This document shows positions 1 through 8,793 of a stretch of 64,000 bases of DNA, piece by piece; the first letter of the stretch is position 1, and each line of letters opens with the position of its first letter. A program made the translations under genes and the position numbers. The notes under the pieces are model-generated. The model saw nothing but the letters and a program-made list of their open reading frames with translations, searched no databases and was not told the origin of the DNA. The stretch is from Syntrophus buswellii (lineage in GTDB: Bacteria > Desulfobacterota > Syntrophia > Syntrophales > Syntrophaceae). The stretch lies in the NCBI RefSeq assembly GCF_046097065.1, contig NZ_CP175563.1:1054001-1118000 (forward strand), written 5' to 3'.

Positions 1-155
1 GAAAAACGGGCCCCCATTTTGTAGACCGGGCAGAATGCGCACTTGTTCCAATAGCAGTTACGTGTCAGCCGAAAGGTCAGGCTGCTGTTTTCCGTGGGAG
101 GCCGGATCGAACAGATCTCGAAGGGCTCCAGGCCGCCTGGATTCTTCTCGTTCAT
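1..155 (-). CDS. Radical SAM protein, N-terminal fragment cut by the window edge
   Basis: The minus strand reads in frame from an ATG at 155-153 to the window edge, giving 51 complete codons. An AAAGG stretch lies about 10 bases before the ATG as a ribosome site. Near residue 34 is C-Y-W-N-K-C-A-F-C, a cysteine cluster of the CxxxxCxxC kind expected to bind a [4Fe-4S] cluster; it follows the phrase LTFRLTRNC and precedes PVYKMGARF. I know this arrangement from a radical SAM family in Geobacter- and Syntrophus-like genomes whose substrate is not established. Only the start is present, so the reaction cannot be named. It is transcribed away from the injection-system genes and marks their left boundary. 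Confidence 0.72.
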   Translation of the reverse strand, partial: MNEKNPGGLEPFEICSIRPPTENSSLTFRLTRNCYWNKCAFCPVYKMGARF

Positions 156-931
156 ACGCTCAAACCTTTCTTGCTTGCGTCGATGCCCATCCTTAAATAA
201 TCCCGGAGTGGGGAAGGAATTTCGCTCGAGATCTCACTTCCATGGCGCCTTCTCTTACCGAAGCTGCTCTGGCAGGTGCTGCCGTCCATCGGCTCGCAAC
301 GTCGGACGACCTTGGACCCTTCCCGTCCGATCCGGCTGAGCAGTGGCGGCAGGCAAATCGAAATCCTCTCTGCGAAGGACAATTCGCCCTATTTTCCCCT
401 TTTCCCGGACACTGTCAAGGACTATCGCTCAGGGATGTGGCAACTGCCCGTACCCTGCCTTCGGGGTGCGCCGGAGCGGAGACAGCATAGCGCATTGCGA
501 TGTTATGGGCTGCCCCGGCCGAGAATCGTCCGTACCGGAATCATCAACCCTTATTCTTCCACAGCATAACCCTGAGCGACCTTTCCGCTCCCACCGTTCT
601 TCATGCCAGGTTTTAACTGGTAATTATGCGTAATTCTTTCCGTATTTACATTGTAAATGTTTTAGGGCTATTTTTTAGTACAGTAGGTTACCAAATTATC
701 CTTCCTTAAACTTCCTTTGAAACGGCGCATATTGATTGTCCAGAGATGAACTCGTTAACATGTTCTCCAGCAAAGGGAGGGGTCAGCAGGCGTATTGAAG
801 AGGTCCAACAATGCGAGACGCGGATTTCTTGCCGTATTTCTCCCGAAGCGGCCTCTCGCAATGAAAGCCACAGTGCCAGCAACAGTTCCATATTTTGCCG
901 TACATACATTCTGAAGAAAGGAGTCTAAGCG
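156..931. other. Gene-poor upstream region of the injection-system operon
   Basis: This 776-base stretch separates the divergent radical SAM gene from the sheath gene. It contains several open frames of 60-97 codons on both strands, but none has a convincing ribosome site or a recognisable protein. Composition turns AT-rich between about 600 and 720, where the candidate promoter and operator lie. The ribosome site AAGGAG near 918-923 belongs to the sheath gene. Confidence 0.5.
644..674 (+). promoter_or_regulatory. Candidate operator and promoter for the injection-system operon
   Basis: Positions 644-658 form a perfect 15-base inverted repeat, ATTTACA-T-TGTAAAT. Its left arm contains TTTACA (645-650), which could serve as a -35 element. 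TATTTT at 669-674 follows after 18 bases as a weak -10. A repressor on the palindrome would then cover the -35. This is inferred from sequence only. It is the only such site I see before the sheath gene, and it would leave a leader of about 250 bases. Confidence 0.35.
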
Positions 932-2848
932 ATGCCTACGTATCTTCACCCGGGCGTATATGTGGAAGAAATCCCGAGTGGCTCCAAGCCGATTGAAGGG
1001 GTCAGTACATCCACAGCGGCGTTTGTCGGCTTCACCACGAAGGGGCCGGTCGCAGAGCCGACGCTTCTGTTCAAGTGGAGCGACTATGAGGAGCAGTTCG
1101 GCGGAATCCGCGATCTGGGGAAATTGGCCGCAGGCGACCCCATGGGGTTCGCGGTCTACAGCTTTTTTCAAAATGGAGGGACCGCCGCCTACATCGTTCG
1201 GGCCATCCTGGCAGAGAGCGCAGACACGGCCGAGGGATTCCTGGTCAATCCTGCCGATTCCACCCGGATCCTCCGCTTTTCGGCGGTAAATCCGGGGGAG
1301 TGGGGCAGTGAACTGCAGATCCGGTTCGAGGCCAAGACGGATGCACCCGGCTACTACACCTTGAAGGTCGGCGTCATGGATGGAAGCGAGTTCAAGGAGT
1401 GGGAGCGTTTCAGCGACCTGACCGTGGTAGACGACAGCGCTCCCGATTACATTGAGAGCAAGGTGAATGACGCCTCGACTCTGATCAACGTGGAGATGCA
1501 GGATGTCAGCCAGTACCTGCTGGGAGTGAGCATCAGCCGGGATCTTGCTGCCGTTGCCGACTTCAGCGTCCTGAACAGCCGGACCATGACCGTCGCTGTG
1601 GACGGGACCGCCCGGACGGTGAACTTCGGCGCCGGCGAATTCAGCGCCGCGAGCACTCTGGCCGATGTGGCGGGAAGCATTCAGACCCTGGTGAGGGGAT
1701 CCGTCGTAGCCAACCCGGCGGTGCGCGATTTCAGCTGCGCCGCGGAAGGCAGCCGGCTTGTCCTCACTTCCGGTACCCGCCTCATCACCTCAGCGGTGGT
1801 GGTGACCGGTCCCGGAGACGCCACCGATGCCTCGACGGTTCTGCTGCTGGGATTGGCCAACGAAGGCACCCAGCGGACCGGGCAGCAGTCCCTGGACGCG
1901 CTTCTTTCCGGAATCGCCGGCCAGGTCTCCCTGGGCGGAGGAACCAATGGCAGTCTTCCCGATCAGGACGCCTACGACGACATCTTTGCCGCCTTCGAAA
2001 AGGTGCGTGACGTGAGCATCCTCTGCCTGCCGGGCCAGACCTGGAACACCACCGCCGAGCAGGGGGTCATCGACGCCGCCGTGGCCCATGCCGAGAAGAT
2101 GAAGAGCCGCATGGTCATCATCGATCCCCCCCGGGGGGTGGAGCTCAAGACCGAAAAGGCGGTCAACGACCTGGGATTCAAGCCCAAGACCTACTCGGTG
2201 GTCTACTATCCCTGGGTCAAGGTGGCCAACCCCTTCTACAGCGCCGAGAGGAATCCCGGTGTGCCGTCCACCCTGCTGGTGGCGCCCAGTGGTCTTGCCG
2301 CCGGCATGTGGGCCAAGATCGACGGCCGCCGCGGCGTCTGGAAGGCCCCGGCGGGGGTCGAAACGTCGCTTCTGGGCGTGGCCGGCATGGAGTACCCGGT
2401 GGAAGACGGGGAGCAGGACTCCCTGAATCCCCTGGGCATCAACTGCCTGCGGAAGATGCCGGGCTACGGGCCTGTCATCTGGGGGAGCCGCACTCTCGCC
2501 ACCAAGGCCGACCCCGAGTGGCGCTACGTTCCCATCCGGCGCACCGCCATCATGATCGAGCAGAGCATCTACAACGGCATCCAGTGGGCGGTCTTCGAGC
2601 CCAACAACCATAACCTCTGGGCCTCTCTGCGGGCCAACATCGGGTCCTTCATGGACGGTCTCTTCCGGGCCGGGGCCTTCCAGGGCGAAAAGGCCAACGA
2701 TGCCTACTTCGTCCGCTGCGGCCTCGGGGACACCATGAATCAGGGGGACATCGACCGGGGCCAGGTGATCGTCATTGTCGGTTTCGCCCCCTTGAAGCCC
2801 GCCGAATTCGTCATTGTCCGCATCCAGCAGAAGGTTGCTGAACAATAA
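932..2848 (+). CDS. Contractile sheath protein of the eCIS
   Basis: This protein forms the contractile outer sheath that drives the inner tube into the target. Its 638 residues start with MPTYLHPGVYVEEIPSGSKP, the classic opening of tail sheath proteins (Afp2-4, T4 gp18 family). They end with the conserved C-terminal sheath domain, roughly residues 520-638, including the region RTAIMIEQSIYNGIQWAVFE and a final VIVRIQQKVAEQ. It is longer than the roughly 350-residue Afp2 because of a large middle insertion (about residues 110-330), presumably a surface domain. Only one sheath gene is present, whereas Afp has three. AAGGAG about 9 bases upstream supports the ATG at 932. It is the first gene of the operon and is followed 36 bases later by the tube gene. 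Confidence 0.95.
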   Translation: MPTYLHPGVYVEEIPSGSKPIEGVSTSTAAFVGFTTKGPVAEPTLLFKWSDYEEQFGGIRDLGKLAAGDPMGFAVYSFFQNGGTAAYIVRAILAESADTAEGFLVNPADSTRILRFSAVNPGEWGSELQIRFEAKTDAPGYYTLKVGVMDGSEFKEWERFSDLTVVDDSAPDYIESKVNDASTLINVEMQDVSQYLLGVSISRDLAAVADFSVLNSRTMTVAVDGTARTVNFGAGEFSAASTLADVAGSIQTLVRGSVVANPAVRDFSCAAEGSRLVLTSGTRLITSAVVVTGPGDATDASTVLLLGLANEGTQRTGQQSLDALLSGIAGQVSLGGGTNGSLPDQDAYDDIFAAFEKVRDVSILCLPGQTWNTTAEQGVIDAAVAHAEKMKSRMVIIDPPRGVELKTEKAVNDLGFKPKTYSVVYYPWVKVANPFYSAERNPGVPSTLLVAPSGLAAGMWAKIDGRRGVWKAPAGVETSLLGVAGMEYPVEDGEQDSLNPLGINCLRKMPGYGPVIWGSRTLATKADPEWRYVPIRRTAIMIEQSIYNGIQWAVFEPNNHNLWASLRANIGSFMDGLFRAGAFQGEKANDAYFVRCGLGDTMNQGDIDRGQVIVIVGFAPLKPAEFVIVRIQQKVAEQ

Positions 2849-2884
2849 ATTTCTTTTCAACAGCCGAATCAAAGGAGGCTTGTG

Positions 2885-3394
2885 ATGGCAGCACCGCTCT
2901 TTCCAGTCAACACACATCGGTACGATCCCTACCGCACCTTCAAGTTCCAGGTCGTCATCGACGGCAAGGTTGTGGCGGGACTGAAAAAAATGGGGGCCCT
3001 CAAGAAGAAGACGACGCCGGTGAAGTGGCGCGCCTCCAACGATCCGTCCCACGAGCGGATCATGCCTGGGGGAACCAGCTACGATCCCGTGAACCTGGAG
3101 CAGGGGCTTACCCACGACCCGGTCTTCGAGAACTGGGCGAACCTCGTCAACAACATCCAGGGGGACGCCGCCCTGTCCCTGAAGAACTACCGCAAGGACA
3201 TCATCATTAACGTCCTGAACCTCCAGGGGAAGGTGGCCATATCCTACAAACTCTACCGGGCCTGGGTATCCGACTACCAGGCGCTGCCGGATCTCGATGC
3301 CGGGAACATGAACACCGTCGGCATCCAGTCCATCACCCTGCAACACGAGGGGTGGGAGCGGGATACCAGTGTTGCCGAGCCGGCTGAGTCCTGA
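2885..3394 (+). CDS. Inner tube protein of the eCIS (gp19/Afp1-like)
   Basis: This 169-residue protein should stack as hexamers into the rigid inner tube inside the sheath. It has the usual length and layout of the T4 gp19-like/Afp1/Afp5 family: an N-terminal NTHRYDPYRTFKFQVVIDGK strand pair, a central GTSYDPVNLEQGLTHDPVFENW segment, and a C-terminal VGIQSITLQHEGWER strand. A GTG codon at 2882 is in frame directly before the ATG at 2885. The AAAGGAGG at 2872-2879 places the ribosome better on the ATG. Its stop codon overlaps the ATG of the next gene (TGATG). Only one tube gene is seen, whereas Afp/PVC clusters often carry two or three. Confidence 0.93.
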   Translation: MAAPLFPVNTHRYDPYRTFKFQVVIDGKVVAGLKKMGALKKKTTPVKWRASNDPSHERIMPGGTSYDPVNLEQGLTHDPVFENWANLVNNIQGDAALSLKNYRKDIIINVLNLQGKVAISYKLYRAWVSDYQALPDLDAGNMNTVGIQSITLQHEGWERDTSVAEPAES

Positions 3395-4242
3395 TGCGGC
3401 TCCCCGGCGGAATCCTCCGTGATGGCGTCCGGCGCCGGGATTTTGCCTTCCGCCCCCTGACCGGGGTGGTGGAACTGGTCCTGGCCGAGGCGGCCGAGGA
3501 AAACTCCCCCATGCCGGCCAGGGTGACGAAGGCCCTGGCCGCCGCCCTGGAGCACGTAGGGGGGGAGCTCCCCTTGCCGGCCACCGTGGCGGCGCTTTCC
3601 GTGGGCGACCGCCAGTTCCTCATGGCGAGGCTGGCCGTGGAGTTCGGCCTGGGGGAAACCTGGTTCACGGCCCCTTGCCGCAGGTGCGGCGAACGGTTCG
3701 ATTTTGCCGTGGACTACCGGAATCTGCCGGTGAAGGAGGCGGGGCCCGGGTATCCTTTCGCCGAGGTGGAGACGAGCCTCGGAAGATGCCGATTCCGCGT
3801 GCCCAGCGGGGCCGACCAGGAAATCCTTGCGGGCCTTGCCGATGACCGTGCGGCCATCCCGTGTCTTGTGAAATGCTGCCTGGTGGCACTTGCCGGCCGG
3901 CGGGTGGAAGATCCCCTCCCTTCTGGTGACAGGATGGAGGCCTTTTCCCCCGGCGACGTGGCCAGGATCGAGGCGGCCCTGGAGGAGGCAGCGCCGGAGG
4001 TGGCCGTGTCCGTGCAGGCCGCCTGTCCCGCCTGCGGCACAGCCCACGGGATCGATGTGGATCCCTACCGGATTCTATATAACCGGCTCGGGGAGGGACT
4101 CCTTCGGGAAATCCATATCCTCGCCTCCACCTACCACTGGAGCGAGGCGGAAATCCTGGGGCTTTCCCTGCACCGGCGCAGGCGCTACCTTGATCTGATC
4201 GACGAGGCGCGGGGAATGACGCGTTCCGGAAGAGGAACATGA
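3394..4242 (+). CDS. gp26-like baseplate hub/chaperone protein with two CxxC pairs
   Basis: The C-terminal part, with YHWSEAEILGLSLHRRRRYL (about residues 247-266), matches what I know of T4 gp26-type baseplate proteins found in many Myoviridae-like tails. These are thought to help assemble the central baseplate hub. Unusually, two CxxC pairs, C95/C98 (CRRC) and C211/C214 (CPAC), sit 115 residues apart and could together hold one zinc ion. The gene starts on the ATG that overlaps the tube stop and ends overlapping the next start, so it is translationally coupled on both sides. The family assignment rests on the C-terminal motif and on position; the first 90 residues are not diagnostic to me. 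Confidence 0.7.
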   Translation: MRLPGGILRDGVRRRDFAFRPLTGVVELVLAEAAEENSPMPARVTKALAAALEHVGGELPLPATVAALSVGDRQFLMARLAVEFGLGETWFTAPCRRCGERFDFAVDYRNLPVKEAGPGYPFAEVETSLGRCRFRVPSGADQEILAGLADDRAAIPCLVKCCLVALAGRRVEDPLPSGDRMEAFSPGDVARIEAALEEAAPEVAVSVQAACPACGTAHGIDVDPYRILYNRLGEGLLREIHILASTYHWSEAEILGLSLHRRRRYLDLIDEARGMTRSGRGT

Positions 4243-5540
4243 TGGGATTTTTTGCGGATATTCTACGCGACAGCCGCAGGGGGGGCACAGCCGCCCGCGT
4301 ATCCGCCGCGGCGCCTGCCGCAGGCAGCTGGAGCGGCACAACGGGAGTGCGGCTCCGGGAAGAGAGCGGCGGCCAGCCGATGTATGCGGGGCAGACGCCG
4401 GTTCAGGACGGGTCTTCCGCCCGCAGGGTCCTGGACCCTGTACCCACGGAACAGACCTTGATTGCGGGACGGCACGGGATGACAACGGAAGGCGCAGACC
4501 TTCACGATCCTGGAACAGGGGAGCAGGGAGATTGTGGAAGCGCCCGGGCGGTCATAAGCGATTCCTTCATGGGGGAATCTTCGCCTGGAGAGGCGCTGTC
4601 TCGAATCGGCGAACGATTTGAGGAGCCACGGGTCGAGGGGCACACGGCGGAGCAGACGGGTGGTCCGGCCGAGGAGGATGAGGAGGCTTCCGGTTTGCCT
4701 GCCGTGAGCATGGAGAGCGATACAGCGGAGATAAGACTTCGGGAGGAGGGCGGCGGTCCGCCGGTGAATGCGGGGTCAGGAACCCTGCAGGATGGTGGAG
4801 CCGTCACCCGCCGGGTGGTGGGCCCTTCACTTTCGGAATACACCCCGGGTTCGGGAATTCCGGAGGTGACGATGAAAGGCGTAAGCCTTCCCAATCCTGC
4901 GGCACGAAAGCAGGCAGGTCGCGAAAGCGCCCGAACGGAATCGGACAGGTTCCGCGTTGAGTCGATGAAGTCGTTTCACGACGGTGATTCTATCGATGCT
5001 CCTCTGGTTCCAGTGGACGCGAGGGATTCATCCGTACGGGAATCTTCGTCCGGAGATGCGGCGTCACGAACCGGGAAAGTGTCTGCGGAAACGCAGGGGA
5101 GACGGCAAGCGGGATTGAACCGTGCGGGCACCATCACCCCTTCTGATCAATCGGCAGAAACAATGAAGGAGAATCATGGTATGGAGCAGGCCGCCGGGCT
5201 GCAGGGGAAGACTTTTCCATCGGCGGCAGGGGAAGTTCCTGCGGACACGGTGCAGGAGGAACTTCATCACGGCGGTATGCCGGCCGCCGCCCCGTCTTCG
5301 ACTCCTGATTCCAAAAGTGTGGAGCGGTTCCAGCGGCCGGCCGTCCGTCCACTGCCTCCGATCCCGAAGGACAGCGAAGAAAAAGGGTCCGGCCGTTCCC
5401 TTCCGCCCCCGGAACCCCAGGTCCGGATCGGCGCCATCGAGGTCGTGGTGGTTGTCCCGGCGCCTGCAGATCGCTTGCCCCGGAGCGGGGAGCGCTCCCG
5501 GCCGGATCTGGCCAGCCGCCACTATTTGAGGAATTTCTGA
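4239..5540 (+). CDS. Disordered eCIS protein with internal duplication and conserved C-terminal tail
   Basis: Most of the 433 residues are rich in Gly, Ser, Glu, Arg and Pro without clear secondary structure. A segment from about residue 33 (RLREESGGQPMYAG) recurs in diverged form from about residue 166 (RLREEGGGPPVNAG), so the protein contains an old duplication of roughly 130 residues. The last 45 residues change character: VRIGAIEVVVVVPAPA followed by a final SRHYLRNF. Short tails of this pattern end small proteins in other eCIS loci and may dock onto a structural partner. Two ATGs (4239, 4242) are adjacent and overlap the previous stop. It occupies a place where no standard Afp homologue fits. 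I cannot name its function; linker, scaffold or length-control roles are possible. Confidence 0.6.
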   Translation: MMGFFADILRDSRRGGTAARVSAAAPAAGSWSGTTGVRLREESGGQPMYAGQTPVQDGSSARRVLDPVPTEQTLIAGRHGMTTEGADLHDPGTGEQGDCGSARAVISDSFMGESSPGEALSRIGERFEEPRVEGHTAEQTGGPAEEDEEASGLPAVSMESDTAEIRLREEGGGPPVNAGSGTLQDGGAVTRRVVGPSLSEYTPGSGIPEVTMKGVSLPNPAARKQAGRESARTESDRFRVESMKSFHDGDSIDAPLVPVDARDSSVRESSSGDAASRTGKVSAETQGRRQAGLNRAGTITPSDQSAETMKENHGMEQAAGLQGKTFPSAAGEVPADTVQEELHHGGMPAAAPSSTPDSKSVERFQRPAVRPLPPIPKDSEEKGSGRSLPPPEPQVRIGAIEVVVVVPAPADRLPRSGERSRPDLASRHYLRNF

Positions 5541-5542
5541 AT

Positions 5543-6574
5543 ATGGCCCTCCCGCGTTCATCACTTTCCCGCGTCTGTCGCGCCATTGCCGACTTCGTCA
5601 GCGTGGGGCTCGACGCCAGCGCCAATTCGATCCAGGTCATGATCGGCTCTCCGGCCAGCGCCGCGCCGGCCGTAACCGACACGACCCACCGGGTGAACCT
5701 CTTCTTCTACCGGATCGAACCGGCGGGTTTCTTTACTGGCGACACTCCCGGCGATCCCTGGTGGGTGCGGCTCCACTGCCTCATCACCGGTTTCGGCATC
5801 GAGGAGGAACAGGTGAGCGCCGGAGAGAACGACCTGCGCCTCCTCGGCGAGGTGATGCGGCTCCTCCACGAGACGCCGGTGCTGTCCGCGCTCACGGTGG
5901 ACGACGAGACGTTCCGGCTCCAGATGGTCTTTTTCCCCCTGGGCGCCGATGACCTGAATCACATCTGGTCGACCCAGGGTGACGTGAGCTACCGACCCTC
6001 CATTGCCTACGAAATGGCCCTGGCTCCGGTGCTCCCCCGGGAGCCTCGTCCCGAAAGCCCTCTGGTGGGGCGGATCGGTTCCGAAGTCCGCGCCGTTTCC
6101 GCAGCCCGCACCGCACCCTTTTCCGGGGCGGCCGCCGCGCCGCCGGTTCTCCGGTCGACGGTGGACACCTCGCGGCCGGACTGGGCACCCGCCATCTGTT
6201 TCGTGGCAGAGGGGGTGTGTGCCAGCAGTCTTCTCTTCGCCCTGGGGAGTCAGGAACTGACCGATTTCGTTCCCGCCGTCTGGGTGGCCGGGGAGCCGGG
6301 AGCCGCCGTCACCCTTGCCTGGCAGCGATGGACGAGCACAGGAGGCTGGCAGGATGTGGCGGACAGGATGGACACTTCGGCGACGGACCTGACCCTCGAT
6401 CCCGAAATGGGCTCTGACGCACAGACCGTTGAAGTCGCCCTTCCCGTGGATCTTGTCTCCGGCGGAGGCCAGGCGGTCCTCTATGCCGAGCGGAGCTGGG
6501 TGCGGGGGGCGGACGGAGTGACGCTGAAGGTGCGGAGCAATCCCCTCCTGGTCACCGTCTACGGAGGGCCGTGA
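5543..6574 (+). CDS. Tube/sheath terminator, DUF4255 (Pvc16/Afp16-like)
   Basis: The N-terminal 190 residues are a DUF4255/Pvc16_N domain. The diagnostic stretches are ALPRSSLSRVCRAIADFV at the start, THRVNLFFYRIEPAG near residue 50 and LRLLGEVMRLLHETPVL near residue 100. Proteins of this family cap the distal end of the tube and sheath and stop polymerisation. The second half (about 200-343) looks like an immunoglobulin-like beta domain, with repeated hydrophobic strands and the phrase VWVAGEPGAAVTLAWQRW. This two-domain form is common in non-Afp loci. The start lies 3 bases after the previous stop, and the stop overlaps the ATPase start by 4 bases. Confidence 0.88.
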   Translation: MALPRSSLSRVCRAIADFVSVGLDASANSIQVMIGSPASAAPAVTDTTHRVNLFFYRIEPAGFFTGDTPGDPWWVRLHCLITGFGIEEEQVSAGENDLRLLGEVMRLLHETPVLSALTVDDETFRLQMVFFPLGADDLNHIWSTQGDVSYRPSIAYEMALAPVLPREPRPESPLVGRIGSEVRAVSAARTAPFSGAAAAPPVLRSTVDTSRPDWAPAICFVAEGVCASSLLFALGSQELTDFVPAVWVAGEPGAAVTLAWQRWTSTGGWQDVADRMDTSATDLTLDPEMGSDAQTVEVALPVDLVSGGGQAVLYAERSWVRGADGVTLKVRSNPLLVTVYGGP

Positions 6575-7911
6575 TGGAATCCACCGTGCGGACCAGGGGA
6601 GAGGCGTGCTTCGCATCCGAATGGGAGAGGATAAGCCTGCTGGCCCACATCCTGGCTGAGTCCCGTCAGGGGCGATCGGCGTCCCAGGGTGAGCTGGATC
6701 GACTTCGGACGTTGCAGCAGCAGGTGGAGGCCTTTCGCCGGGAGGAGGGGAGATGGGACGCGGTGACGCCCTCGGGACTCTCTTCTCTGGAGTTCGACGT
6801 CCTCGCCTGTGCGGTGGCACCCGAGGCGGAACCGCGGCTTGGGTGGCTCTTTCAGGCGCTGCAGCCCGGAGCGCCGACTCCTTACCCGACGCCGGCCCTC
6901 CTCCAGGAGATCCTGGCCGTGGCACCCGAGGAAACGGCGCTTCTCTACGGCGCCCTTTCCGAGGCATCCCCCCTGCGCATCAATGGCCTCATTGAAGTGG
7001 AGGGGGGAGACCCCTTCCAGCCGCTCCGTCCGGCAGCGGGTGTGACAGCCCGGCTTCTGGGTCGTCCTGCCGTCACCGGGGATCTGCCGGGGGCGGTCCT
7101 GGTGAAAACTCCGGCCCGGTGGGAAGATCTTGTGCTGCCGCAGGACCGGGTTGCCATGCTCCGGGAGTTTCTCCTCTGGATCACCCACAAGGCCATCGTG
7201 GTCGGAGAATGGGGAGGCAGCGATTGCGGCGGTCCCGTTGGGCTCTTCTCCGGCCCGTCGGGGACGGGAAAGACCTTTGCCGCCGCGGTCCTCGCCGCCA
7301 GACTGGGTTGGCCCCTCTACCGGGTCGATCTTGGGCGGCTGGTGAGCAAGTACATCGGTGAAACGGAAAAGAACCTGAACCGCCTTTTTGATGCAGCCCA
7401 CGGCCAGCCGATGATCCTGCAGTTCGACGAAGCAGACAGCCTCTTCAGCAAGCGGGGAGAGGTGAGGGAGGCCCGGGATCGCTACGCCAACATGGAGGTG
7501 AGCCACCTGCTGGCCCGCATCGAGTCCCACTCGGGGCCGGTGATTCTCACCACCAATCTCCGCAAGCACCTGGATCCGGCCTTTGCCCGCCGCTTCCAGG
7601 TGGTGGTGGATTTTCCCCGCCCCGACGCCGAGGCCCGGACACGGCTCTGGCAGCGGCTCCTGCCGCCCAGGATGCCGAGGGAGCCAGGGGTGAACCCCGC
7701 CTTTCTTGGTGCCGCCGTTAACCTGACCGGCGGGAGCATCCGCAATGCCGCCCTCCACGCGGCCTACCTGGCCGCCGGTGCGGGGAGGCCCCTGAGCCTC
7801 GGCCACGTGGCCCTGGCGATCTGGCGGGAGCTGGGCAAGGACGGCCGGGAACTTTCCCCCACGGACCTGGGACCCATGGCACCCTTCCTCCCCGGGGAGG
7901 TGCCATGCTGA
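6571..7911 (+). CDS. AAA+ ATPase of the eCIS (Pvc15/Afp15-like)
   Basis: This 446-residue ATPase has a Walker A motif GPSGTGKT at residues 228-235, a Walker B motif MILQFDEADSLF near 280-290, sensor-1 TTN near 325, and the arginine-finger-like LDPAFARRFQ after it. The first 190 residues form the family-specific N-terminal region. Afp15/Pvc15 homologues are present in almost every eCIS locus and are thought to act in assembly or cargo loading, not in firing. It overlaps the terminator gene by 4 bases and the next small gene by 7, so it is clearly in the same operon. Confidence 0.92.
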   Translation: MMESTVRTRGEACFASEWERISLLAHILAESRQGRSASQGELDRLRTLQQQVEAFRREEGRWDAVTPSGLSSLEFDVLACAVAPEAEPRLGWLFQALQPGAPTPYPTPALLQEILAVAPEETALLYGALSEASPLRINGLIEVEGGDPFQPLRPAAGVTARLLGRPAVTGDLPGAVLVKTPARWEDLVLPQDRVAMLREFLLWITHKAIVVGEWGGSDCGGPVGLFSGPSGTGKTFAAAVLAARLGWPLYRVDLGRLVSKYIGETEKNLNRLFDAAHGQPMILQFDEADSLFSKRGEVREARDRYANMEVSHLLARIESHSGPVILTTNLRKHLDPAFARRFQVVVDFPRPDAEARTRLWQRLLPPRMPREPGVNPAFLGAAVNLTGGSIRNAALHAAYLAAGAGRPLSLGHVALAIWRELGKDGRELSPTDLGPMAPFLPGEVPC

Positions 7912-8138
7912 CCATCGAACGCCTGCGCCTGCAGTTGCCCCACGCCTTCCGGGACCGGGCCGGGGAGATCGCCCGCCTGGTGGCGGAGGAACTGGCAGCG
8001 GTCCCGATGACGGCCGACCTGCAGCTGGACCGGCTGACGGTGCCGCCGGTGGAGGTTTCTTCCCTGGCCACCGACCGGGATGTGGCCAGGGCTGTAGCGA
8101 CATCGGTTTATACCGGAATACGGAACGAAACGAGGTAA
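7905..8138 (+). CDS. Small eCIS protein of unknown role
   Basis: This 77-residue protein overlaps the end of the ATPase gene and is followed after 3 bases by the tube-adaptor gene. It begins MLTIERLRLQLPHAFRDRA and reads like a helix-loop-strand: a basic amphipathic helix (residues 5-30), a short linker, then a beta-like LDRLTVPPVEV stretch. Small open frames in this place, between the ATPase and the adaptor, recur in phage-tail-like loci and may help assembly. No catalytic motif is visible. The tight overlap and its codon use, similar to its neighbours, argue that it is real. Confidence 0.7.
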   Translation: MLTIERLRLQLPHAFRDRAGEIARLVAEELAAVPMTADLQLDRLTVPPVEVSSLATDRDVARAVATSVYTGIRNETR

Positions 8139-8141
8139 GAG

Positions 8142-8792
8142 ATGCTCAACACCGTCAAGGGAATGCTGATCGAATACGCCCTCTCGATTCCGCCGCTGGT
8201 GCTGGTCTTCGACTTCAACCCCCAGTCCCTCACCCGCACCCGCACGCTCACCCTGCGGACCGGAAGCGCCCCCGGCACCCGGGGGGGATACGACTTTGCG
8301 CTTCCCACGGAGACGGCGCGGGTGGCCCAGGGGGTCACCGTGCAGCCGGAAAGCTTTTCTCTGGATATCCTCCTGGACGCCACCGACCGGATGAGCGACC
8401 CGAATCACCCCGATTATTCCATTGCCTGCCAATTCGGCATCGAGCCGGAGCTGGATACGCTGCGCACCATGGTGGAGCCCAAGGCCCAGGGGCCCGGCGG
8501 TTTCCAGACCCTGGCGAGCCTCGATCTCGGCGGCCAGCGGGCCTTCCAGCGGAGCGAATCCGCATCGGTGCTGCTGCTGGTATGGGGAACCCATATCCTG
8601 CCCGTGTTTCTCACCAGCATCCGCATAACCGAAGAGGCCCATCTCCCCTCCCTGGTTCCCTATCGGGCCCGGGCCAATCTCACCATGCAGGTCATCGAAG
8701 GGAACAACCCCTTCTACCAGGTCGAGAAGGTGAGGCAGGTGATTGGGGCGGCACTTAACTCGGGACGCACCGTGATCGGAGGGATTTTCTGA
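8142..8792 (+). CDS. Tube-baseplate adaptor, Pvc7 N-terminal domain (CIS_tube-like)
   Basis: This 216-residue protein matches the N-terminal part of Afp7/Pvc7, a tube-like protein that joins the hub to the inner tube. Diagnostic stretches are LVFDFNPQSLTRTRT near residue 24, SFSLDILLDATD near 70, and VPYRARANLTMQVIEGNNP near the C terminus. In Afp the same domain is followed by LysM in one chain; here the LysM part is the next gene, one base downstream. The two halves together restore a Pvc7-like pair. The start has a GAGGTAAGAG ribosome site directly upstream. Confidence 0.82.
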   Translation: MLNTVKGMLIEYALSIPPLVLVFDFNPQSLTRTRTLTLRTGSAPGTRGGYDFALPTETARVAQGVTVQPESFSLDILLDATDRMSDPNHPDYSIACQFGIEPELDTLRTMVEPKAQGPGGFQTLASLDLGGQRAFQRSESASVLLLVWGTHILPVFLTSIRITEEAHLPSLVPYRARANLTMQVIEGNNPFYQVEKVRQVIGAALNSGRTVIGGIF

Positions 8793-8793
8793 C

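Noticed and set aside
1790..3346. Minus-strand open frame of 518 codons opposite the sheath and tube genes
   Set aside because: It is a GC-rich shadow of the plus-strand genes; its sequence is a His/Asp/Gly-rich string without family character, and sheath and tube are certain.
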